Shown here piece after piece: positions 1 through 10,950 of a stretch of DNA of 64,000 nt. Below the pieces are notes generated by a model. That model saw only the letters and a list, made by a program, of their open reading frames with translations. It was not told the DNA's origin and did no database searches. The position numbers and the translations under genes are program-made. The first letter of the stretch is position 1, and every line of letters begins with the position of its first letter. Origin of the DNA: Adiantum capillus-veneris (taxonomy: Eukaryota > Streptophyta > Polypodiopsida > Polypodiales > Pteridaceae); assembly GCA_014529385.2 (NCBI GenBank), contig CM043958.1, positions 79,355,025-79,419,024 on the forward strand. Reading direction: 5' to 3'.

Positions 1-2
1 TC

Positions 3-353
3 GGCGGGCTCCCGAGTGATTGGCAAGGAAAGGAGGACCCCAAGTTCCATGAGTCCTTCGATCGCATCCGAACAACGATCCCCATGATACAATGGGATCC
101 AGCAACAATCACCACTCTTGCTCACGAGCATCACGCCAACCATGAAATTATTACCTTCAAGACCAAAGCAGATCAAGTCAAGCTCCTTGAGCAATTGAAG
201 CTTCTCAAGGACACAAAAATTTGGTTTGCTGAAGATCTTACACCCACCCAACTCAAATAGAATAAATGGGTAGTGTATCGAGGAGGTAAAGCCATCATGC
301 AGGAGTTCCGAACTCCCAAATCTGCTCCCTCCTCCTCACCTAACTCATCTTAG
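3..353 (+). pseudogene. 3' end of a retroelement ORF1-like protein (partial)
   Basis: Frame 3 is open from the window edge to a TAG at 258-260 and continues in frame to a second TAG at 351-353. The visible protein is about 85 residues of a basic, amphipathic C-terminal domain with the segment KLLKDTKIWFAEDLTP, followed after the stop by about 30 residues ending in a Ser/Pro-rich tail. The phrase 'K-x-(I/V)-x-x-x-EDLTP' is reminiscent of the RNA-binding ORF1 proteins of LINE elements; this is recalled family resemblance, not a search result. The N-terminus lies outside the window. It could instead be a host gene fragment. The internal stop argues for a decayed copy. Confidence 0.4.
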
Positions 354-1092
354 GTTTTGTTTTGTTCATCCCACCTTATCTTTTTCACCCTTTTTTTCTC
401 TCTCCACCCTTCGATGGACCCTCAATCCTTAACTGATATGTATCAGACGAAATCCTTTGTACTGTTTTACTTCTGGTCCCATAGGTCATATATGACTTCC
501 GTGGATGATAATTCAATCAATCTATCTATCTATCCATCTATCTCTCTCTCCCTCTCTCTCAATACATATTGGCTCACATTTAAATAAATTGTATTATTAG
601 TTGGAAAGATTCCCTCCCTCCCCACCACCCTTTCACTTTTCTGATATTCACCTCTTCTGCGCACCCCCCCTCCTCAAGGGCCCCTCGTCTCTCACAATAG
701 CCCTCGACTACATCAATCATCCTATGAGTGACCATGATGCCAAGAATCTCCGACTAACGACCTCACATGGCACTTCTTCTTGTGCAAGCCCACATGCCCT
801 TGCCAACACCCATGAGAGAGAGTACAGTTCTCTGTAGTCTATCACATGTGAAATGCTACAAATTTTGGGTGATTCCATAAGAAAAATGATTTTTCAATAT
901 CGTTGATACATACCTCTCTCTTAGTCATACTCTCTCTTAGTCATACTCTCTCTTGGTCTGAAGCACAATACTGACATTGTCACATCACCTGCAATACTCT
1001 ACCCTCTCAGACAGCAGCTTGCCATTAGCACCTCAGTCACTCCTTGTGCTCATCTACTTGCTGCGATTGCTCATTCACTTGCGCGCCATCGC

Positions 1093-1095
<3 letters not shown>
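354..1095. other. No recognisable gene; CT-rich intergenic DNA
   Basis: The short open frames here are low in complexity (Ser/Leu-rich from CT-rich DNA) and match nothing I know. A (CTAT)n/(CT)n patch lies at about 520-561, and CTCTCTTAGTCATA is repeated in tandem at about 913-945. Confidence 0.5.

Positions 1096-1186
<91 letters not shown>
1096..1186. repeat. Compound microsatellite (TC)n-(TA)n
   Basis: A TC run (1096-1123) passes directly into an uninterrupted TA run (1124-1186). The YIYIY and RERER reading frames across it are artefacts of the repeat. Confidence 0.95.
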
Positions 1187-1188
<2 letters not shown>

Positions 1189-1744
1189 GTGCACCCACCA
1201 TGCAAGAGGTACTTAATGGGCTCAAAGGGCACCCCCAGCTCCCTTTTCCTCAGTATGTGGAGCTCAAGGGAGGACTTAATTACCACAGTCGTGGTCATTG
1301 TTGCATCTAGATAAAGAGAGAGAGAGAAGCGTGAAATGACAGAGAAGGCATTGAACCTCTACAGCAGCGCCGTGCTCTACCTGCACCTTCCACCCCATAG
1401 CACAACCTCCTCTCTCAAACCATCTATCTCCCTTGCTCCGCCTTCTCGCACACAACTTCTCAAATTCTTCGAAGCCCCTGACCATGCACACAGATGGGCT
1501 GCTTGTAATATCCTACTCTTGCACTCCAAGATAACAAGGAAAAAAGAACTCCCTCTCTCCCTTTGCTCACTCTCCGATGGTGCTGCTATAAACACCCTAT
1601 TCTAGTCCTTGTTGCTTGCCCATCACCCCGGCCTTCACGCACACAACCTCCTCAAGTACACTTTTTAGCACCAAAGCCCTACCTTGCCATCTTTCCTATG
1701 CATGCTACAGACCAATGCAAGAGAGTGAGACAGGCTGCCCACAG
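1187..1744. other. No recognisable gene
   Basis: Several overlapping frames of 70-95 codons exist on both strands, but none has a domain, a signal peptide I trust, or support from a conserved repeat. I see nothing to annotate beyond short GA tracts near 1313-1325. Confidence 0.5.
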
Positions 1745-2146
1745 CCAAAAAAATATCCTTTCTGGTTACATGGTAATGCACGACAAGTCGCCCTCAGCGC
1801 GCTCTGTCTGTTGCCCTACCTTTTCTCTTCTGCTCGTTGCTCACAACTGCCTGCTTTGAGTGCTGTGTCACCTCACTTTCCCCTCTTTGTGCATATCGAT
1901 TGATTCCTCTTTTTTATTAATATATCCCCCTACTCTACCTACACCCAAAAAAAAAATTCTTTTTTGGTTACGTGGTAATGCACGGCACGTCGCCCTTAGC
2001 GCGCTCTGTCCGTCGCCCTACCTCTGCTTGTCTGCCCGTCGCCCACAACTGCCTCCTTTGAGTGCTGCATCGCCTCACTTTTCCCTCTCTACGCATATCA
2101 ATTTATTCCCGTTATTATTTAATATATCCCCCTACTCTCTAAATCG
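1745..2146. repeat. Two-unit tandem duplication, about 202-bp period
   Basis: The stretch from about 1745 to 1945 is repeated at about 1947-2146. Anchors are GGTTACATGGTAATGCACG at 1764 versus GGTTACGTGGTAATGCACG at 1966, and TATATCCCCCTACTCT at 1921 versus 2124. The two copies differ by scattered substitutions and by the length of an A-run, so the duplication is not recent. No coding role is visible. Confidence 0.85.
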
Positions 2147-2605
2147 TAGGTACATATTGGCCGGCTAAATATTTGAACGTGAAAATACATTACATAGGGT
2201 TAAGACTCGGGAGGTATTAAAAAGGAAAATAAAGGATCTTTGGCAGGGCTTTTAGCATACGTAAGACGTATCAAGCAATGAAGATGAAGCGAGGGCAAAG
2301 GGACGGGGTAGCAATCATGCTGCTACACGTCTTGACGATCGTTATTCTATGTAGTAGTAATAACGTGCAGCTGATGAGGCAATGATAATGCTCGCTTCGA
2401 CGACATCTCTATGGATCTCAGCTCTGTAGGTGGACTCCTAATGGAGGAACTTCTCTTCGATGCCTCCCACCAAGTGGACACGGCCTCAATTGGCCTTTTT
2501 GCTTGCCAAACTGTCGTCACAACCGCCCCTACATCCTCCGCGGAGAAAGTATAATAGATGATCCATTTCCCACTTGCGTCTGTGTGTGTATGTGTGTGAC
2601 CAAAA

Positions 2606-2608
<3 letters not shown>
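2147..2608. other. No recognisable gene
   Basis: A 57-codon open stretch precedes the TG run (about 2387-2551) but has no recognisable domain. The longer minus-strand frame is only a read-through of the TG and GA repeats. Confidence 0.45.

Positions 2609-2695
<87 letters not shown>
2609..2695. repeat. Compound microsatellite (TG)n-(GA)n
   Basis: An uninterrupted TG run to about 2674 is followed by GA to 2695. Confidence 0.95.
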
Positions 2696-2696
<1 letters not shown>

Positions 2697-3195
2697 GAAG
2701 AAGTGAGTTTTTATGTCGGAGGAAAGTATCGCATACTCTACTCACACACTCTCTCTATCTACTTGCTCTATACATACTGGGCAGATTGTTTATTTTATTC
2801 ATATGAATCTACAGAGATTTCTCCAAATCCTTGTGCTTCGTATGGAATGGCGAGCAAAATTATCAGTGGAGAGCTAGTTTTGAACTCTGCGCATCAGGGA
2901 TTACAATTTATAAATGTATGGCTAACCCGCCCACATGAACAGTTTTGTGCTATGACTGACACCTCAACCCCCTTTTTCTTAATAGATTTTCCAGGTCTAT
3001 ACTTCTTAATCCAAGCATGCGCTCCATCGTCTCAGTCCCATAAAGACGCGTCTACCGGTGACCTCGCTACAGTCTCCCTTTTCTTTTTAATTTGCGGCTC
3101 CGTCACCAACACCTCTTAAAGATTTGCCCCCAATCACCTATGATACTCTATCAAGATTCCTTCCCCTCCCCCGCCCTTTCCACGTCAGGGAAAGA

Positions 3196-3198
<3 letters not shown>
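2696..3198. other. No recognisable gene
   Basis: One 138-codon frame (2703-3119) begins at the edge of the microsatellite. It has no domain I recognise and no homologous copy in the window, so I treat it as chance. Confidence 0.4.

Positions 3199-3279
<81 letters not shown>
3199..3279. repeat. (GA)n microsatellite, about 81 bp
   Basis: Uninterrupted GA dinucleotides. Confidence 0.95.
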
Positions 3280-3280
<1 letters not shown>

Positions 3281-3597
3281 ACTCTGTGCAACCTCCCCTA
3301 CCCTCCATAACATCGCTCGACCACATAGGTAGAGGGGTAGAGCTCCCAGAGAAAAAGAAAGTGAGAGCGAGGGAACGAGGCGGTGTTCTACACATAGAGG
3401 AGAGATCAGAGAGAAGCACGGCATGCTAGGAAGCAAACCCCTCAAGAATCCTTGAAGGCTGCCATGCGTCCAATTTTCCTCATGATAAATTCCTACACCA
3501 CCGGTCCCAGCCTCCTGCATCCGGCTTGCCTTGTTCAGAGCTTCAAAAAGTATCCTCTCCAGATTCTAATTTCTGATTATTTCATACTCTCTTAGTA

Positions 3598-3888
<291 letters not shown>

Positions 3889-3912
3889 AGAGAGCAGCGA
3901 CGAGCGAGAAGA

Positions 3913-4239
3913 ATGCTTTCGGCGCTATGTGGAGATTGGATGAGTGGCCATGGTGATCGTCGATGTCGTTGATCAAAACAAGGCCCGCAGTGCTATGAAT
4001 TTCAAGAGGCTTTCGTTAACTGATCTTGTACCTAGGATTCCCAAGAAGAAGCAACGCCATTGAAGCTGCAAATATTTATCAACAAATGGTCTAACAGCTC
4101 ATGGGGAACAAAACTAATTGTGCAAAGGAAGTGTGCTTCTCTCAATGACTTTGATCGCTTCAAGGTTATGGTGGCCCCGATCAAGAGAGGCTCCATCATC
4201 AAAAGGGGATTGACAAAATTAAGAAAGGAGAAATCTTAG
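3913..4239 (+). pseudogene. RPL14: Processed pseudogene of ribosomal protein eL14
   Basis: Three frames together spell most of a eukaryotic eL14 protein of the large ribosomal subunit. Near the start comes FRRYVEIG, then VAMVIVDVVDQNKA, then [19 protein letters not shown] (to about 4065), and after a frame change the C-terminal block from [16 protein letters not shown] through [16 protein letters not shown] to KLRKEKS and TAG at 4239. From memory of the family, about a dozen residues of the N-terminal KOW-type region and a short segment after DQNKA are missing. No introns are present where a plant gene would have them, which points to a retrocopy. Breaks include a TGA after EIG, a TGA after KKKQRH and at least two frameshifts. 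It sits straight after a (TG)n(GA)n run. It cannot encode a working protein. Confidence 0.85.
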
Positions 4240-4376
4240 CTAAAGCAAATACATGGGCTTTCTGGATAATAGTTCTATATTAAACAACAGGCTGTACCAC
4301 AACAGTGAAGTTTTGAAATGTAAAATAAGAGAGCCATTTAAGCTATACCAAAGAGAGAGAGAGAGAGAGTAGAGGG

Positions 4377-4631
4377 ATGGCTTCCGGCAAGTGCATGGTC
4401 CCATTGTTTTTGGTGTTGATGGTGGCGATGATCGGACTGAGTGGTGCTGTAGCGTAGCCACCTCCTCTGGCACTACAGTGCACGTCCTTGTTGAATCTGG
4501 TGCCGGTCTGCCATGCTTTGACTCTGTATGTGTGAGCGGCTTACCTTGCCCAACCTATTGCTCACCACCTGCCTGGCCTCAATGTCAACATTTTCCGCAT
4601 CATCTTCGGCAACAACGAAATCCCCGTTTGA
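4377..4631 (+). pseudogene. Possible lipid-transfer-protein-like secreted protein, dead copy
   Basis: A single 85-codon frame starts with a good signal peptide (MASGKCMVPLFLVLMVAMIG, continuing LSGAVA), then a TAG exactly where the mature protein would begin. The rest reads QCTSLLNLVPVC and, further on, PGLNVNIFRIIFGNN, with a second stop (TGA) between. The C-x-x-LLNLVP-x-C pattern and a Leu-Asn-Val segment near the end recall plant non-specific lipid-transfer proteins, but most of the eight expected cysteines are absent. The identification is therefore tentative. Two in-frame stops mark it as a pseudogene, possibly inserted in the same way as the eL14 copy 140 bp upstream. Confidence 0.35.
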
Positions 4632-4773
4632 TCACCTTCGCTTGCATCGACCTGTCGCATCATGCACTTCTTCATTTATGGTAATTTATAGTTAGATGAT
4701 CAAGTTCTCCATCATGCTAGCTCGCTCATGTACTACTTTTTTTGGCAAATTTGCATTGAAGCTTCCTTCTTCT

Positions 4774-4778
<5 letters not shown>

Positions 4779-4823
<45 letters not shown>
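4779..4823. repeat. (GA)n microsatellite
   Basis: About 45 bp of uninterrupted AG. Confidence 0.95.
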
Positions 4824-4826
<3 letters not shown>

Positions 4827-5174
4827 AGTGAGGGTTTTTGTGTGTGCTATTGCAGCCATCCAATCTTGTCAACACTTTCCTCTCTCGTCGGCAAGCTGTG
4901 TAAAGTTACCTCGCCATCACCTCTACCTCTCTCTTCTCGTCCATGTAGGTGCTTTTTGGTACAGGCCATCCAATGCTCAGCTGTATCGTGCAACCTTGTT
5001 GCTACAGTATGGGGTATTGTACGTGTAGGTGCTAGCTTTGATCGCTCAAACCCAGCCAATCCCAATGCGTCTTTTTGCCATCGGTCACGATCCTTCGTCT
5101 TGCCATCGATCGGGATCTTGCCCCTGGTCTAGTGTGTGTCTGCTCTGCGTTTTGTATGAGTCGATGGATAGGTG
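4824..5174. other. No recognisable gene
   Basis: Open frames of 70-130 codons cross this stretch on both strands but look like chance; nothing is recognised. Confidence 0.4.
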
Positions 5175-5475
5175 AGCAAGAAAGCACCCAAGGCCAAACT
5201 CAAAACCACTCTAGAGCCTGACCCTAGAGGTGGCGCTCAGATCCTCTAGAGGGTCTCCTCCAGCCTAGATCCCATCTTGCAAACCTCGGAGACCACGAGG
5301 CCTGATGCCTTCAAGCGAGTATGGGACTACATCAAGGCTCACAAGCTCCATAGTAGTACTGAGAAATCGTAGATCTTATGTGATCCTCCCCTTCAGAAGG
5401 CATTTGGACGAGACAATGCTAAGGGTGTCCAAAGTGCTCAAGTACTTGAGTCCCCACTTGTCAAGAAAGGTTTGA
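5175..5475 (+). pseudogene. Processed pseudogene of a SWIB/MDM2-domain protein
   Basis: Reading from 5175 gives a Lys/Pro-rich leader (SKKAPKAKLKTTLEPDPRGG), a TAG, then the SWIB core: DAFKRVWDYIKAHKLH, a second TAG, ILCDPPLQKAFGRDNAKG, and after a one-base frame change VSKVLKYLSPHLSRKV ending in TGA at 5475. The order 'VWDYIKAH-L ... CD--L---F ... LSPHL' is the signature of plant SWIB-domain proteins, small DNA-associated proteins of chromatin or organelles. Two stops and one frameshift make it non-functional. No intron is seen. Together with the eL14 copy it shows that host mRNAs are being reverse-transcribed into this locus. Confidence 0.8.
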
Positions 5476-5825
5476 TGTAGCTGTTTGCTTTGTCTAAGTT
5501 AGTTTTCACTATAAGACTTAAACTGCTGTGTTGGGGGGAAAAACATGCCCACGCTGCCTGCTCACCAGTGTTTTAGGTCGAGCCATTATTTGATAGTTTA
5601 TAGTTTAGCTTGTTTTTGATGTGCCATATCCGTACAATAGGCTAGTCATCAGCATTGATGGAGTCATGCTGTAAATATCCACTTTCTAGCAAGACAATTT
5701 GAATGATTGGAAGATTCAAACCAATTAAAATTGTGAGTGGAGGTCTAAATATTAAGATCATGTTAATAGGAGTTTTGGTTATGACTTGAAAAGTAATGGC
5801 GTTCCAAGGATCCTCTATCCTCTTG

Positions 5826-5827
<2 letters not shown>
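5476..5827. other. No recognisable gene
   Basis: AT-rich DNA between the SWIB pseudogene and the next GA run; nothing recognised. It may include the 3' untranslated part of the retrocopy, but I see no poly-A tail. Confidence 0.4.

Positions 5828-5873
<46 letters not shown>
5828..5873. repeat. (GA)n microsatellite
   Basis: About 46 bp of uninterrupted GA. Confidence 0.95.
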
Positions 5874-5876
<3 letters not shown>

Positions 5877-6104
5877 CCTGCATGTAAGTGCACCAAAACC
5901 TTTTGAAAAAGAACATTGAATATCTCAACAAAAAATTTTGGATTTTTATCGAATTTAACACTAAAATCCTCCAAATTTAGCCAGTTTCCTTCAATGCCAC
6001 CCCTCAAAACTAGCCTGGAATTTTCAATTTTGGCCCTTAAAAAATACACTTAAGGCCTGGTTTTAATGAAATTTTTGTCGATGCACATAGTGGTAATGTT
6101 TCTC

Positions 6105-6238
<134 letters not shown>

Positions 6239-6360
6239 TAAGCATCTTCTGTCACTTAGCATTGTTCTTTCTAATGGATACCACCTTATCTTGAGCAGAC
6301 ACAAGCTCAAAATAGATTGAATTTGTTGCAAACAAATTACTATGCAAAGTCACTGTTGTA

Positions 6361-6573
6361 ATGACCTTCCCTATTGTTGAAACTATCATTCCAGATTGGT
6401 AGAAGGCTCTAGTACCACCTTTTAGGGTATGGTATGGATTTTATCTTCATAGACTAGAGCCGAATTTGCCTCTTATAATTGGTGGCGACATGAATATTCC
6501 ACATGACCAAAGATATAAAGCATATTCCGACAATGATGTGCGCATTATGTGGTGGATTTTGTGGCCTTCCTGA
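6361..6573 (+). pseudogene. LINE endonuclease (EEP domain) fragment
   Basis: One frame with a single TAG (6400-6402) reads ETIIPDW, then KALVPPFRVWYGFYLHRLEP, then LPLIIGGDMNIPHDQRYK, ending in TGA at 6573. The LIIGGDMN motif corresponds to the GGDFN catalytic motif of the apurinic-type endonuclease of LINE retrotransposons, where the Asp and Asn take part in DNA nicking at the target. Only this central piece is left. Flanking DNA is AT-rich and gives no reverse transcriptase. A host EEP-family nuclease remnant is possible but less likely. Confidence 0.5.
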
Positions 6574-7439
6574 CATCTGCCATATGTTTTCAAACAATGA
6601 TTCAAAATGGAAAGGAGCAACATCTTCAATCTTAGTGAAAGAAGTTGTCCAATTGAAGCTTGAAGTTGTCACATTGTATGGTAAAAAGATCCTCAATATT
6701 TTATTTGTTTCCAACTAACTTTTTCAGTTATGATGATGTATTTCTAAACAATTTTAGGCATAGAACTCTATTAGTTTTGATTGTTGTTTTCGTAAATTGA
6801 TTACAAAAGGCATATAATGGTCAATAAAAAAATATATGATTTTACTATACAAAAAAAGTCTTTCATAATTAATGGTGTTTGCCGGACATGTGTCATGTAA
6901 AAAGGGTGCCCTTGTATGAAGATCACAACCTTGTAGTATGCAAAGGGCAAGATGACATGGAAGGGAAGATTGGTGTATAAATGAACTAATGAGGTGCAAT
7001 AAATTGCTATCAAATTGATGTGGCTAAGAGTAGGAAGTATGCACATGCTCTCAAGTATAAATGACAATCAAGAACCAAAGTACTAGACGAGGGAGCACTT
7101 ACCTTACAAAAAGAAACATAGAATGACTTGAGCATTAACTAAAGGTTTAGAGCTCTTATTAGTCTATCAATCTTACTTCATGCTTAAACATGTGCAGCCA
7201 AAGTGAGAAAAATCCAAGCCAAAGAAGAGTAGAAGCAGAGGAGATTAGAGTTAAATAAATAGATATTGAGCCCCCAGAAGATTATATTTTCAAATATTGT
7301 GTTACTTTTTTTCAAAGTAAACTTTGATCTTTTGGAACTTAGGAGGTAGTCTATCAATTGAAAACTCTTTTTGTTGTAGTGCATCAATACATAACAAACA
7401 ATAAATATTCCGTTGATGATAAAATTTAGTAATTGCGTA
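6574..7439. other. AT-rich DNA without recognisable genes
   Basis: Several 70-90 codon frames, mostly on the minus strand, are hydrophobic translations of AT-rich sequence with no domain. Confidence 0.5.
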
Positions 7440-7539
7440 CAAACACTTGCTCGCTCAGGTTTGTCTTTGCTCGGAAAAACTCGCTCGGTGCATGGTAAGA
7501 CTCATAGAAAGCGAGAATAATTAGGTCATGAACAAAAAA

Positions 7540-8520
7540 CTACTTTAGCTAATTAATTAGGGTAAAATTATCTATTCTTAAGCATAATTTAAAGAGGGAA
7601 ATTAGGTAAACTACTTAGATAATTACATAGTAATTATCCAAGCTAGGAAACACTATTAAAAAGCTACAATAATTAGGTCATGCATAGAAAATTAGTTTAT
7701 TCAATTAACTAGGTTAAAATTGTCTATTTTTTAAGAATAAATTAAAGGGGAAAATTAGCAAATTAAATTATATAATTACATAGTAATTACCAGAGATGGA
7801 GAACATCAATAGAAAGTTGAAATAATTATCTTAAGCATAGATAATCTATTTAGCTAATTATCTTAGCTAATATTGTTTGATTTTGACTATAAATTGAAAA
7901 GGAAAATTAGCAAACTAACTTACATAATTACATAGTAACTTATATAACTACATAGTAATTACTAGATATGAAAAATAGTATTCAAAATTTGGGATAATTA
8001 TCTCAAGCACAAATAATTTGTTTAGCTAATTACCTTAGCTAATATTGTCTGATTTTGTCTATAAACTCAAAAGAAAAAATATCAAATTAATTTATATATC
8101 TACACAGTAATTACCACAGAAGCAAAATAGTAATAAGAAGTTGGGATAATTACCTTAAGCATATATAATTAGTTTAGATAATTACCTTAGCTAATATCGT
8201 CTGATTTTGACTATAAACTAAGAAGGGAAATTAGTAAATTAATTTATAAGTTAGTAATATAATTACCAGGGTTATAATGCATCAAAATACATGTAGGATA
8301 AATATCTCACAAGCAAATAAGTAATCCATAAATTACTAAAGCTAGATTAGGGTAATTTTGAAGAGAAATTAAATAGGAAAATTAGTAAAATAGCTTTGAT
8401 AATTATAGATTATTTATGGAAGCACAATAATACTACTAGGAAGTTAAGGAAAAAATATCTCACCCAGATATTTATTGAAGATATTTACTTAGTTCAAAAA
8501 TTTCTATTTTTGGTGAAAAG
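7540..8520 (+). repeat. Degenerate AT-rich tandem array, about 150-175 bp period
   Basis: At least five diverged units. A clear anchor is TAGCTAATTATCTTAGCTAA at 7851, repeated with changes at 8023 and 8175, each followed by a TATTGTCTGATTTTGACTAT-like stretch and a GGAAATTAG stretch. The same consensus, on the opposite strand, forms the arrays at 25.6-27.5 kb and 28.7-29.4 kb. Immediately upstream (7450-7495) is a CTTGCTCG / CTCGGAAAAACTCGCTCG motif, which is also seen at about 28643-28680. Confidence 0.75.
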
Positions 8521-8548
8521 AAATAAGAGAGATTATCTCATTAATTCT

Positions 8549-9900
8549 CTAATTGACTAAGTATCCTTTTGTAAGGCTACCAATATGTCTCTGAAGAGGA
8601 CCCGAGGAAATCCTCATTCCAATGAGGACGATACAAATCACAAGGGGACTAGGGTGTCCCATGACCATGAGGCTAGGCCTAGTAGTAGGCGTACAGAGGA
8701 GAGTCTTCAGGCACCAACACATCAGTAGATGGCTGATCAGTCCCAGGTGGGTTTTCCATTTATTCAAATAAGTCTTTAAATAGTTTAGGTTCTTTTATAA
8801 GTTAACATTGCATATGTAAGGAGTGAGTAAGAATTAGAAAAGGAAAAATTGGCCGAAAACGGAAGATAACTTCCAAGTAGAAACCAACATGCATTGTTTG
8901 CAATTACGAAAGAATTGTTTGGGCTAAGATTGGTTGACCTAGGAAAGAATGATTGATCATCCTTAAGATAGCTTGTCTCAAGACATCTCTGATTGCTTGG
9001 AATATTGTACTCCAGGTGATGAGTAATGGCGAGTCAGCCATGGATGAGTCGCTTACCTCCGTGTACAAGGAGTCTTTACCCCTTGCATGTGTATGTTTTT
9101 GGATACTACTTAGGATATCGTTTTTATCCTAGGGGAGCCGCCCGGTTGTATGGGCAACTGGTTTGGTGTATGGGCGCCCAGACTTTGGATGATATCTTTT
9201 TCCACCCCGGTTTTTATGCATAAGGAATGGGTGCCGTTTTTCACCCTTGCATAGGTGTTCTTGAGACAGTAATGGTCAGAGATACTTTAAATTGACAGTA
9301 CTTTGTCTTAGGTCTAAAGATGTTTTTCTTGTGAAAGAATGTTTTTGATATTGCTTTCAAGGGTTGTTTTAATGAATTACTGTTATGAAAGATAAAAGGA
9401 ATCATTACTTGTAATTATGATAAGAGCGTGATAGTAATTAAATAACAAAGTATCATGTGTGAGTGGGGGGGTGGTAAGAGGGGATTGAGTAAGGCTGCCA
9501 ATCATGGACGGGTGGACCTGATTAGTCAGGCAACTATCCATTCCCGCCGCACTATCGTATAGAAGAAACTTCTTTATTGGAAGGGGAATCTAGCAGCGGC
9601 TGTTCTCTCACAATTGCAGAGGGAAAAGAGCGTTGGAAAAGGATTCCTTAACCTATGTAGTTTTTATAGGGCCAAAAAAAGTTTTTAATCTTTAGGGATT
9701 ATTGTCCAATTTCCACTTGCAAGACAGGGCTAGGACTTTTTCTAGGCTATGGTCTCAAACCATTGTTAATGGTAAGGGTCCGTTCCTTGGACTTTTCTTA
9801 GTTAGAGACTTGTTTTTCATTGGGCCTAGAGACCTGCCAAGGACCCCATCACAACTTGTAGAGTTTGTGGGATGGGGACCTCTCACAAAATGAGGTCAAT
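8549..9900 (+). repeat. Uncharacterised interspersed repeat family, copy 1
   Basis: This copy is homologous in inverted orientation to 24437-25620 and in part to 15640-15860. Anchors are an ATG at 8585 (MSLKRTRGN... versus MAPKRTKGN... in copy 2), the TTATCCTAGGGGAGCCGCCC block near 9125, the GTGGACCTGATTAGTCAGG block near 9511, and the AGACAGGRCTAGG block near 9722. The first ORF is about 47 codons (8585-8728), followed by CAG|GTGGG at 8744-8751, a good splice donor also kept in copy 2. This suggests a spliced gene of unknown function that is now decayed. I do not recognise the protein. Confidence 0.65.
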
Positions 9901-10035
9901 GTCTGTACTTTCTCAAAGTACTAGGACAATTTTGAGCTTTTGACTTGTGTTTTGATGTCCAATGAGATGAAACTTTGGGGATAGGCTAGAAATGGCATGT
10001 AGATCAAGGTGGCTAAGTTCTAGATCAAAAACTAG

Positions 10036-10913
10036 TGAAAGGTACATGGATCGTGATCCATGTTTGGAGAGCTTTTGATCCGAAATTTGAAGGTATTTCT
10101 AAGCTATCCCCAAAATCTTTTTGAATTTGAATTAGTTTTGGTCAACCAAGAGTAAAATCTTGAGTCTTCTTTGACAATTTTTGACAATCTTCTATTTTTG
10201 GCTCTTTTGACCACTTTTGCCAACTTTTTCGCCAATGTGTCTTTTGAGAAAAGTGTTGCAAATAGTCTCAGCTACCTACTGCTCAAATCTTAGTCAAAAA
10301 TCATAATAAAATACATGAATCTCAATCCATGTTTGTCCTCATTTTGACATGAAACTTGGTCAATTGGTTGCTAGTGCTATTCTAATTCTAACCCCCAAAA
10401 CGATTTGAGTTTGGATCACTAAAAGTTGAAAAACCCCAAATTATGGTCAATTTGACTAGCTTTTGGTTTTTTTCTCAATTTTTCTCTTTTGAGTCTCTTT
10501 TTTAGCTCAATTAGATCCCAAACTTTGGTTTTAGTTGTTTGAAAGTAGTATCAGCTACTTGAAAGCAGTATCACTTAGATGGTCTCACTTTTGTCCAGCT
10601 TTGTCTTAGGGGTATATGGATCGTGATCCATGTTCCACCACAAATGAATCTGCAGTACTTTTCTCAATTATTAAACACTAATTTTCTCTAAATGGTCCAC
10701 TTGGACTTTTGTGATTTCGATCTCAAAATCTCAAGATATGCCCATATTTGTGTATGAAACCCCCGCTTTTGTATTTTTTTCCCTATCAACCAACTTTGAT
10801 GCGGTTTTTGAATCTTTCTTGCAACCACACCTTATCATAGCAATCTCCTACTCATATAGAGTGTCATTGACTACTTTCCTGCAAAAATGGCCTCTAAGGT
10901 TTGGGATCCATGT
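10036..10913. repeat. Palindrome-bearing repeat array I (about 270-300 bp spacing)
   Basis: A 20-bp dyad, ACATGGATC-GT-GATCCATGT, occurs at 10044-10063. A degenerate copy is at 10313-10332, a near-perfect copy at 10614-10633, and a right half-site GATCCATGT at 10905-10913. Right half-sites are 269, 301 and 280 bp apart. The DNA between them is weakly similar (recurring TTTTGATC/AAATTTG and GTTTGGATCAC words). No gene overlaps. The layout matches arrays at 33.3 and 62.6 kb, which carry different palindromes. Confidence 0.75.
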
Positions 10914-10950
10914 TTGATCACAAATTTTGATGAAAATTTCTTGAGGCCCT

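Noticed and set aside
2703-3119. 138-codon ORF as a real gene
   Set aside because: It starts in the microsatellite, has no recognisable domain, and stays open only because the DNA is low in stops; nothing independent supports it.
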